Assembly (NCBI RefSeq): GCF_014356525.2
Contig: NC_052518.1
Location: 96,168,943 to 96,232,942 of the forward strand
Length of the DNA: 64,000 nt
Reading direction: 5' to 3'
From: Nilaparvata lugens
Lineage: Eukaryota; Arthropoda; Insecta; Hemiptera; Delphacidae
In this document: positions 45,234 to 54,800 of the stretch, one piece after another
Numbering within the stretch: position 1 is the stretch's first letter
How the letters are laid out: each line of letters begins with the position of its first letter
Program-made: the position numbers and the translations under genes
The notes under the pieces: model-generated
Databases searched by the model: none
What the model was told of the DNA's origin: nothing
What the model saw: only the letters and a program-made list of their open reading frames with translations

Positions 45234-45420
45234 AGATGAAATTGCCGTCTTCGTGGATTTTTGTATATACGTCGACGCGCAATTAAAAAAGGAACATACC
45301 TGTCAAATTTCATGAAAATCTATTACCGCGTTTCGCCGTAAATGCTCAACATATAAACATTAAGAGAAATGCCAAACCGTCGACTTGAATCATAGACCTC
45401 ACTTCGCTCGGTCAATTAGA

Positions 45421-46374
45421 TTCCTTCTCATGCTATCTTTCCTCTTGATAAGAGGTACCTACCCAATGACCTAACCGTCCAAACCGGTAAATCTTCAATC
45501 ATCAACAAAATTTGTGAAAATAAACTGATTTTCAATGATTTTCAATATTGTAATGTAACTACATGAATCGGCGGTGTTTCAACTAATAATTGTCGACTCT
45601 CTGATAAGGATATGAAGTAATATCGTTCCCATTAACACACCTCCAGTATTATGAGAGATAGGTGGACTTCAGGTGTGTTTTAAACCACCGGCTAGTAATT
45701 TTGCAACTGATAACACTATTAGCAGAGCTGGTCTTAAACAGACATCCATCCAATGACAGAACCGATAGCGCGGCGCTGAACTTAATTTGAACCATAAGAC
45801 AGTCTCTCCTGCGAGGAATAATTCTTTTATTATGATTATCATGCAATTTTAGGTGGGTTCCAAACAACTGGCAAAATAATTCCAAGCAATACCAGGACTA
45901 GAATTTTATGAGTACAAATTTTTGTACTACTAACTTAATAAGTTATAATATTTTTAACATAATTACCTACATCAAAACAATATTCATTCTTAATGTAAAT
46001 CAAAATAAAAGGACTTATTAATACCGGTATACTGAAAAAAATCAGGAAAAAATCTTGGCAGAAATCACTATAAGTAGTGAATCTTAAAAATGAATAAATA
46101 AATATGAACTATAAATTCAATCTTTCATTAAAAATTTTCTATGCTTTTATACTCCAGAGCGAAGCTCGGTCCCCCGTTAAATAGTGGATCTTCATAGAAT
46201 TCAATCAATATTTGTTCATTTTCACGGTTTTTCTGTGAAAATATGTGTGGTTATATGAATATTCTTCATTTTATGATGTTGAATAAATTATTTTGTGATA
46301 GCAGATTGATAAAAATTCAATAATTTATTATCCTTTCAATCCGGTAAACGATTTGAACGTTTGAATTTAACCGC
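45421..46374. other. Intergenic, nothing recognised
   Basis: AT-rich. AGAGCGAAGCTCGGTCCCCC at about 46156 is a repeat-end motif also seen near 26510 and 50084. No gene. Confidence 0.4.
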
Positions 46375-46570
46375 TCTCGTCTCTGATTGGTGGATAATCC
46401 ACGGCCATCTTCAAACAAAAAGCGGCCATTTTTTCTACGTAGGTAGCGCTAAAATTGCTCAAGGCAGTGTCGCAGATCGCAGAGAAATTCAAGACTGTAT
46501 CAACTTGTGAATTCCGCTCTAATATTTCGTGGATAAATATTATTACCAACAGTGTGTCCTAATTAAAAGG
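46375..46570 (+). promoter_or_regulatory. Possible promoter and 5' non-coding exon of the THAP/chromodomain gene
   Basis: A small, less AT-rich island with CTGATTGGTGG (inverted CCAAT box) and two GCCAT motifs (GGCCATCTTC, CGGCCATTTT), the kind of site bound by Pho/YY1. AAAAGGTAGTAT near 46567 could be a splice donor leading to the acceptor at 49475. No TATA box. This rests on position and motifs only. Confidence 0.25.
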
Positions 46571-46969
46571 TAGTATTTGTTTAAGCTTAAAACTTTGTTC
46601 GCATTAATTAAAATTAATTTGACTTCTTTCAAACCGAACCCGTTGTCAAGCCGACTGTCGTTTTTTGGCCACAATGGAGCTACTCCATGGTCCATGAATC
46701 GAACAAGCCCCATAATTTAGATAAATCGATTATCAACCGTAATCTATTCTCCCACTTTCCACATCAATCCATCTCTAATATTAATAAATTATAAACTAAA
46801 TTATAACCTATTATAACCTAACAAATGTTGTTGAAGTAAACAATGAAATATTTTCATCAATCTCATCATCTCATCAATGATGAGATATTTATCAAATTTT
46901 AGATTTCTATTTTGTACCACTTGAAAAATTTAATCTATCTACTTTACTGTTCTACTTTCTACTTCTACA
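46571..46969. other. AT-rich, nothing recognised
   Basis: Lies between the possible promoter and the Harbinger element. No gene or repeat identified. Confidence 0.4.
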
Positions 46970-47216
46970 TTAAGCCGTGTCCACACTATGTCGATCGACT
47001 CTGTCGACCCGGTCGATCGATAAAGTCGCTCGACACCTTCGACTGTGTCACTCGACAAAATTGCCTCAGTACATGTGGACGAGTCGATCGACAACCATCA
47101 TAAATGTTCATACATAATCGAGTGTTTTAAGTGTTTTAGTGTTTAGTGTTTTATCTTAGTCAGCTTATATTTAATCGAGTGTTTTATTTTAAATAAGAAT
47201 CGAGTTTTTATATAAA

Positions 47217-47452
47217 ATGAGTGATGATGAAGATGCTGGAGCAGCGGCTTCTGCTGCAATTCTTATTGCCATCTTGGGAAGCCAAAAAGATCGTCGCCCG
47301 CGGAGATTTTGGGTACGGCCTAGCCTTGTTCGAGGCAGAAAAAATATAGTACGGAGGAATTTATGGAAGATTTATTGCTGGATGATGTTGACGAATTAAA
47401 TCTAGAATATAGATGTGACGCGGGCTTTAAAAACTTTTTTAGAATGAATTGA
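47217..47452 (+). pseudogene. Harbinger transposase N-terminal fragment, frameshifted
   Basis: It starts MSDDEDAG and reads RRFWVRPSLVRGRK, then the frame is lost near 47340. In another frame EEFMEDLLLDDVDELNLEYR continues with CDAGFKNFFRMN and a stop. This is the N-terminal part of Harbinger-type (DDE_Tnp_4) transposases (RRxWVRP ... FxNFxRM). The DDE catalytic domain is absent. Confidence 0.75.
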
Positions 47453-47501
47453 ATGAATCCTATTCATTTTCAATAAAAATGTAAGCACTTGAACAACAGT
47501 A

Positions 47502-47690
47502 TATTCACTATTCACTAACTAGTATATTCACTAACAGTATATTCACAACAGTATATTCACTATTCACTAACTAGTATATTCACTAACAGTATATTCACAA
47601 CAGTATATTCACTATTCACTAACTAGTATATTCACTAACAGTATATTCACAACAGTATATTCACTAATTCACAACAGTATATCACTATTC
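47502..47690. repeat. 52-bp minisatellite inside the Harbinger element
   Basis: About 3.5 copies of GTATATTCACTATTCACTAA with CTAGTATATTCACTAACAGT and ATATTCACAACA. Confidence 0.88.
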
Positions 47691-47874
47691 TATTTTCTAA
47701 AACGGCAGTGACAAGATCGACACGTCCACACTGGTGCGTTCGACTCGACTTTCTTTGATCCGGACCGACCTGAATCGGGTTGCGTTCGACTCGACTCGAC
47801 AGCGCTCAACAATGTCGAGCGACACGTCCAGACTTGTTCGACATTGTCGATCGACATAGTGTGGACGCGGCTTA

Positions 47875-48530
47875 GAATAGGATTGTTGAGCTCGGTTTAT
47901 TCCTTATCCCAACATATTGCAAACTAATTTCTTGGCGGGAGGTTGAACGCCAAATTGTTTACATTATTTTTGTTTTGTAATATTAATTTTATTAGTGTTT
48001 ATATTAAAATAAATCCATTAGAAAACAATTTTTTTAGTATTTGTATTGTTTTTTATTGATCATTCGTATTGATTATTGAATATATTATAGTCGTTCTCTA
48101 TGAGTCGTTATTTGCTAGGTGAGGCAGGTTTTTCTCTTGATTTTATTGGTTAGTTCAAAGTATTCACTATTCATTAACTAATTCAATCATGTATTCCTGT
48201 CCGTGTATAAAGTAGTTGCCTAACTTATCGTTGTAAGTCAGTTTATTTTTATAAATTTTATACATATTTCTTTAAAATCGTTTTTCTTATGTCGTTAATT
48301 ACGAAATATGCATGACTCACCGGTTTTTCTAATAAATTTTATCAGAACGTTCATAGTATTTACCATCTAATATATTCTATTAAATTGACATAATTATTTT
48401 TTTGTATCAGTGTAGCCTACATGTATTAGTAGTTGGCAAATTTAAACTTGAAAATCAGTTTATTTTCACAAATTTTGTTGATTATTGAGGATTTACCGGT
48501 TTGGTGGGTTGGGCCGTTGGGTATGTCCTG
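47875..48530. other. AT-rich, nothing recognised
   Basis: No repeat or gene identified. Confidence 0.4.
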
Positions 48531-48532
48531 AT

Positions 48533-49155
48533 CAAGAGAAAAGATAGCATAAGTAAATATCTCATGGCAGGAATAGATCATTTATGTTCCAAATTTAAGG
48601 CCGACTACTGTCTATTATTAGTGTGTTGTAGTAGTGTTGGGCTAGGCGCACACCAGTTAGTCAATACAAGACATGATCAGTTACGTTTAGTCACAATACT
48701 TCACACAGTTGCTTATGACGCAATTCACACTGATTAGTCATTGCAATTAGACTTGTTCTCATAAGCAACTATGTAAAGTATTGTGACTAAACGTGTCTAA
48801 TCATGTCTTGTCTTGACTAATTGGTGTGTGTCAGTCAATGAAGTACGGTAAGACAAGACATGATCAGACACGTTTAGTCACAATACTTTACATAGCTGCT
48901 TATGAGAACAAGTCTGATTGTAATGACTAATCAGTGTGAATTGCGTCATAAGCAACTATGTAAAGTTTTGTGACTAAACGTGACTGATCATGTCTTGTAT
49001 TGACTAACTTGTGTGCGCCTAGCCTAAGAACGGAACAGTATGAGAGACTACCAGCGTCACATAGCTTCACCAAAAACAACTACTAGGACTATCGGCTTCA
49101 TTTAACAGTTAACACTCACATTTGCAACATAACGGTCCTATACTATGGGATATCA
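48533..49155. mobile_element. MITE family M copy, split by another MITE
   Basis: The left part has CAAGAGAAAAGATAGCATAA and TAATAGACAG-type sequence (as its complement). The right part has AGAACGGAACAGTATGAGAG, ACTACCAGCGTCACATAGCT and ACTATGGGATATC. The insertion at 48640-49024 separates them. Confidence 0.75.
48640..49024. mobile_element. Large fold-back MITE, 385 bp, nested inverted repeats
   Basis: The ends are GGCTAGGCGCACACCAGTTA and GTGTGCGCCTAGCC. Arms of more than 100 bp match (AGTCAATACAAGACATGATC against its complement), and the motif GTTTAGTCACAATACTT occurs four times in alternating orientation. The flanks are TTG and TAA, consistent with a mutated TWA duplication. The end resembles that of the MITE at 34719-34898. 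Confidence 0.85.
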
Positions 49156-49475
49156 CCACACATGATACAGTATCAACACAATATGATACAGAATCATGTC
49201 AACTTGATACACAACATCATAATTTGATACAAAACTTGCAAACTTAAAAATAATTCTGCAAACCATTGGATATATTCTTATGAAATCTTTTCTCTGTTGT
49301 TTTACTGTATTTTTTGTTAATTCTACTCATTGTTCCTGATTGTTTACCAGTTATTATTGATTCCATCAATAAATTAAAGTCTTGTGAGTAGTTATTGTTG
49401 ATATTCTGTTGTAAATTTCTCTAATTTTTGTTTATTTTGTAGTTGTAAATTGGCTAATTACTGTTAATTTTGCAG
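49156..49475. other. Sequence just 5' of the first coding exon
   Basis: Contains a TGATACA-rich repeat (CACATGATACAGTATCAACA, CAACTTGATACACAACA) that recurs at 57190-57380, then AT-rich intron ending in TTTTGCAG at 49475. Confidence 0.55.
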
Positions 49476-49614
49476 GATGAGTGACGAACCGCCTGCGGAG
49501 CTCTTTGGCTCCGACAGTCTGCCGGAGACTGATGACGTCATCAAGGGTGATGAAACAATGCAGTTCTCAACATCCGAGGAAAGTTCTAAGATGGTTAATG
49601 CCGATCTTCAGAAG
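49476..49614 (+). CDS. THAP/chromodomain gene, first coding exon
   Basis: Acceptor TTTTGCAG, one base, then ATG at 49477 and 46 codons (MSDEPPAELFGSDSLPETDD ...) to donor GTTTGT. Acidic and Ser-rich. The splice acceptor so close to the ATG implies a non-coding exon upstream. Confidence 0.75.
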
Positions 49615-51793
49615 GTTTGTTTCTATATTTTTAATCACCCTCTTCTTTTAGTTTCCAAATCTTCAGGTTCTCCTGTAGAATAAATATATCTGTCCATGGC
49701 TGAACTCACACTTAGGCGACTCAGGTGGAGAAGAGACTGGACTCTAGTGGAGATCATGTGTTTCCAAATGGTGACGTCGCGGAGACTAGAATCGACTGGT
49801 CTGAGTGTCACCATTTGGAAACACATGCTCTCCACTAGAGTCCAGTCTCTTTCCACCTGAGTCGCCTAAGTGTGAGTTGAGCCTAAGTTTATAAACGTAA
49901 ATAAGTGTATATTTTTGACATAGTTTATAAAGGTCAACACTACGACAATGACCAAGTCAGGTCCACATTCTGACACTGCCATTATAACGTGGACCTCATT
50001 ATAGTAAATCAAATCTGTATTTATATTTGAATTGTTTATCTGTTTGTATCTTAATCTGTATCTATTTGCATATTTATCTGTAAAATCGGGGCACCGAGCT
50101 TCGCTCGTTATTTTTATTCATTGATAAACAGAACACAATTCTCTAAAATGATCGTGTTTTTATTAATTTACAGCTGGCTATACGTCAGCTTATAATTTCG
50201 GGGATGCGATATTTTGATGTTTCACAGAATCACTCGCTCACTTTTTACTATCCACAGACGACGAGAGTCTCAGCTGTTTCAGTCAAGGATGAATTATTCT
50301 TTTAATGTCGTTCAGCGATTTTTCCCAAGGATGAGACCTAATGCAATCGAATTTTGATGCCATAAACCTACTATGTTCCAAATTTCGTGAAAATCGTTAG
50401 AGCCGTTTTCGAGATCCGTTGAACATAAATAACCTGATATAAAAATATAGACAGAATAAATCTTATAGCCTAGCACCCTTTATTCTTTTAAAAAAAAACT
50501 TTAAAATAGTTGAACAACTAGTTTCGGTTCACACCATCTTCAGGTTCTAAAATCAGATTCAGAACCTGAAGATGGTGTAAACCGAAACTAGTTGTTCAAC
50601 TATTTTAAAGTTTTTTTAAAAGAATAAAGGGTGCTATAAGATTTATTTTGTTTTATTAATTTAAAAGCAGCCCATGTCAATAAGTGTTTTTAAATATAGA
50701 CAGATATACATAATTGCTCGCTTAATATAATAGGGTATATTATCATCTACTCTGAAAATAGGATTAATCAGACTATAGAATTATCATTAATAATCAATCA
50801 GCTGACAAGTGGATTATTCATTGCATGCATTACACATATGTCTGGAGAAGCCGGTGAACAGGTGACACCAGATACTTGTGGATGAGAAAACTGCGTGAGG
50901 TATACGTTTCACAGAACTAGTTGATTTATCAAGTTTCAAATATAGTCGATTATTTACATAATTATAAAGGTTATGGTAGTAAATCGAATCTGTTTCTGTA
51001 TTTATATTTGAATTGCTAATCTGTTTGTATCTTGATACAAACAGATTAATATCATATCTGTATATTCGTCTGTTTCTAATTTTGTAACTGTTTGTTGTCG
51101 CCCAGGTAATGGACTCAATATCGGTGTCAGCGGACGGCGTCGATGTGGACGACGAGAAACTTTTATCACAGTTTGTCGTGGGCAACCTGGGCGCCGATGA
51201 CCACCATCACGGACCCACCACCGCTGAGGAGTCCTCCTCTTCCTCACTGGCCGACGAGAGAGCGCTGCTTGAATCAGTGCTGGCACGCGCCGCCAATAGT
51301 GACCAGGTGGCGACACTTGGTGACCAGGTGGCGACACTCGGTGGCCAGGTGGCGACACTCGGTGGCCAGGGGAGGACACTTGGTAGCCTTGTGGGGGCAC
51401 TCAGTGGTCACGTGGCGTCGCCGGCTGCCGGCGATGAGACACCGGAGGAGACGATGCAGGTGGAGAGGTTGATGGAGTCTATACATAGCGGCAGCAGTAA
51501 TGATGAACCCAAGGTTCGTTGGAATTTATTCGTTCATTCATTCAGTAGCATGTAACAACTGTCTACGACGTTGATGGAAAGATACATTTTCAAGATGATC
51601 GATGTTTTTGAACCAAACAGCTGATTTATGATGAATAATTCTATGGTCTGATTTTACTTTCCTAGCCCTATTACCATAGGTAAGGAAAGTATTACCTTCC
51701 GAAAAAAATTAAGTTACCCCGATTTCCAGATATCTAATCGTTTCAAGGTCCCCTGAGTCCAAAAAAGTGGTTTTGGGTATTGGTCTGTATGTG

Positions 51794-51881
<88 letters not shown>

Positions 51882-54800
51882 AGTGTATGTGCGTCTGTGT
51901 ACACGATATCTCATCTCCTAATTAACGGAATGATTTGAAATTTGGAACTTAAGGTCCTTACACTATAAGGATCCGACACGAACAATTTCGATCAAATGTA
52001 GTTCAAGATGGCGGCTAAAATGGCAAAAAAAGTGTCAAAAACAGGGTTTTTTGCGATTTTATCAAAAAAGGCTCCAACGATTTTGATCGAATTTATACCT
52101 AAAATAGTCATTGATAAGCTCTATCAACTGTCACAAGTCCCATATCTGTAAAAATTCCAGGAGCTCCGCCCCATTTATGCAAAGTTTGATTTTAGATTCC
52201 CAATTATCAGGCTTCAGATACAATTTAAACAAAAAATTCCAAGTGTGAAAGATTGAGCATAAAAATCTCTACAATTAATGTTCAGTAACATTTTCACCTA
52301 AAATTTAAAATAAGCTCGAAATTCGAAAAAATGTTATTATTTGAATTGCAAACTGTTGGCAACTGCTGATTCTATTAAATCATTCACTATGAAGAGATAG
52401 CAGACTTCGTGTATCTCCAACGTTATTGACCTGTCACCAGCTGGCTTGGATCTTTGAATAGTAGATTTGTAATGCGCGTGAACACTAGCGTCAGGTGATA
52501 AATTTTCATAACGGCAAGGAAAATTGTGTGAGTGCGCCACACCAGATTTTTTACTCTAATATTGGCATATGAAGGAGGCTCCTTTTTCCTCTTATATTAT
52601 CCTTGAAATTCAAAATTTCCAAAAACCTTGTATGTTCGTCGACGCGCAATTTAAAAAGGAACATACCTGTCAAATTTCATGAAAATCTATTACCGCGTTT
52701 CGCCGTAAATGCGCAACATATAAACATTTAAACATTCAAGCATCCAAACATTAAGAGAAATGCCAGACCGTCGACTTGAATCTTAGGCCTCACTTCGCTC
52801 GGTCAATAATAATTTACGTCCATCTGAAATAGACACAATCTGAAAGTTTTCTATCCGATGCTGACGTCACGATGGGGTGATATGGCAGTAGATGTTGGCT
52901 TCAGAGGCTAGACTTCCCAGCGTGTCTATTCTATAACTGGTCTAAGTTTACTACCAAAGTCCTGTGCTATAAGACTATTTTTCCACATTGGAAATTTACA
53001 TTTCAAACGCATAGTTTTGTACTAGACAGTTCATTACCAACTGCAGTTTTGCTCTGTTTTCAAATCACTCAATTCATGACAACTTGTCATTTACAATTAT
53101 TCAATAAACCCTTTATGAATCTTTTTTCAAAGATATATTATTCTTATACCACTATGAGCAGGTGTTACCCGTGGCCCACCCACTAGAGTCTGGTAAAAAC
53201 ACTAATAGATTGAATTTGGTTTTATGATTCCATGCTGATATTAAAAGTTCAGACACTACAAGCTCAGACAATTCGTCTAATTTTATTTTATAATTTTGGC
53301 TATTTTCTTTATTTTCATATGTTGTTGATTTATTTATACAGACAATATCATTCTCAGCCATGAATGATTGGGAAAGGAACAACAGGCTTAAAGCCCAAAA
53401 CGGTTCCTTTCCTAAATTTGGATAGAAATTGACCAAAAAAATTCGTCGAATTCATTTTATAATTCCGGGTTTTTTTTGTTGTTTCCATAATCACTGTACA
53501 CCCTCAGACACTGCAAGCTGTTGATTAGTCTATTGTCATTTATTTTATTTCATAATTTTGATTATTTTCCTTATTTTCATATGTTGATCAGTTAAATTTA
53601 TTTTATAATCTCGGCTATTTTCCGTTGTTTTCATAACCATTGTAACACCCTCCGACACTGCAAGGTGTTGATTCGTCTATTGTCATTTATTTTATTTCAT
53701 AATTTTGATTATTTTCCTTGTTGATTCTTTGAATCTATTTTATAATTTTCTGTTATTTTCATAACTACTGTACAGCACATGCCCATACACTGCAAGGCTT
53801 TGATTCTTCCAATTTTATCTAATAATTTTTGCTATTTTCCTCATTTTATGTGTTGATTCGTTGAATTTATTTTATAATTTTTGTAACTTTTCGTCGTTTC
53901 CATAACCACTGTACACCCTCAGACACTGCAAGACATTGATTCTTCTAATTTTATTTAATAATTTTGGTTATTTTCTTTATTTTAATGTGTTGATTCTTTT
54001 GATTTATTTTATAATTTTGGTTATTTTCTTTATTTTCATGTGTTGATTCTTTTGATTTATTTTATAATTTTGGTTATTTTCTTTATTTTCATGTGTTGAT
54101 TCTTTTGATTTATTTTATAATTTTGGTTATTTTCTGTTATTTTCATACTTTCACTGTACACCAACCTCAGACACTGCAAGATGATGATGACACAATATCA
54201 TCTACAACAATCGCTGTCCCAACGACAACAACTTACCAAAGTTTGACGTCACTACAGGCGGCGGCCGACATATTTGGCGACGACGAAGACGACGATGATG
54301 ACGTCATCAAAGCAGCCGGGATGCAGTCATCAACTGCCGACGACAACGGAAGCCAGCAGACGGTGATGACGGCACTGGTGGGTGGTGGGGGTGTGATAAC
54401 GGCATCCGGTGGAGGGTATGTGATGACGTCATCGTCATCGGGTGGAGGCCAGCTGATGACGTCATCGGTGGTGAGAGAGGAGGAAGAGCTGACGTCAGTG
54501 GAGGATGTGCTGTCGGCATTGCATTCGGAGCTGGATGAGGAGGAGGAGGTTACGAGAGGAGGAGGAGGTGGGGGAGGAGGAGAGGAGATCAAGAAGGTGG
54601 AGGAGAAGTCCAAGTGGAAATTGAAAGTGGTGAGTTGTTGAAACTAGAAAATTTTCAAAACTAGAAAGTTTTTCATTCAAATTCAAATTTATTTCTCAAA
54701 AAACATACACAATTATAATAATATAATATTATAACATCTAAAAATAATACAAGAAAAATACTATTAAATATATAAAAATACTCCCAAAACTGCAGTATAT

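Larger units (their letters stand above)
44222..45420 (+). mobile_element. Interspersed repeat A, copy interrupted by the RT fragment
   Basis: The left part (44222-44468) runs from TAGTAGTTCTGTGAACAG to CCTTCCATATTATCC. The right part (about 45260-45420) runs from TTTGTATATACGTCGACGCG to CACTTCGCTCGGTCAA. About 27 bp of the uninterrupted copies are missing at the junction. Confidence 0.75.
46973..47871 (+). mobile_element. PIF/Harbinger element with truncated transposase (about 0.9 kb)
   Basis: The inverted ends begin AGCCGTGTCCACACTATGTC and continue GATCGAC (right end: AGCCGCGTCC...). TTA lies outside both (46970-46972, 47872-47874). Subterminal sequence is packed with GTCGA/TCGAC motifs. 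It contains the transposase fragment and a 52-bp minisatellite. It cannot move by itself. Confidence 0.82.

Noticed and set aside
47217..47399. Small host gene starting MSDDEDAG
   Set aside because: It lies inside a terminal-inverted-repeat element and matches the N-terminus of Harbinger transposases, with a frameshift.
51714..51914. Poly Thr-His ORF
   Set aside because: Translation of a (TG)n/(CA)n microsatellite inside the interspersed repeat.
54233..54613. Minus-strand Ser/Pro-rich ORF opposite the Asp/Gly-rich exon
   Set aside because: It is the complement of a low-complexity exon with fitting splice sites and phase on the plus strand.
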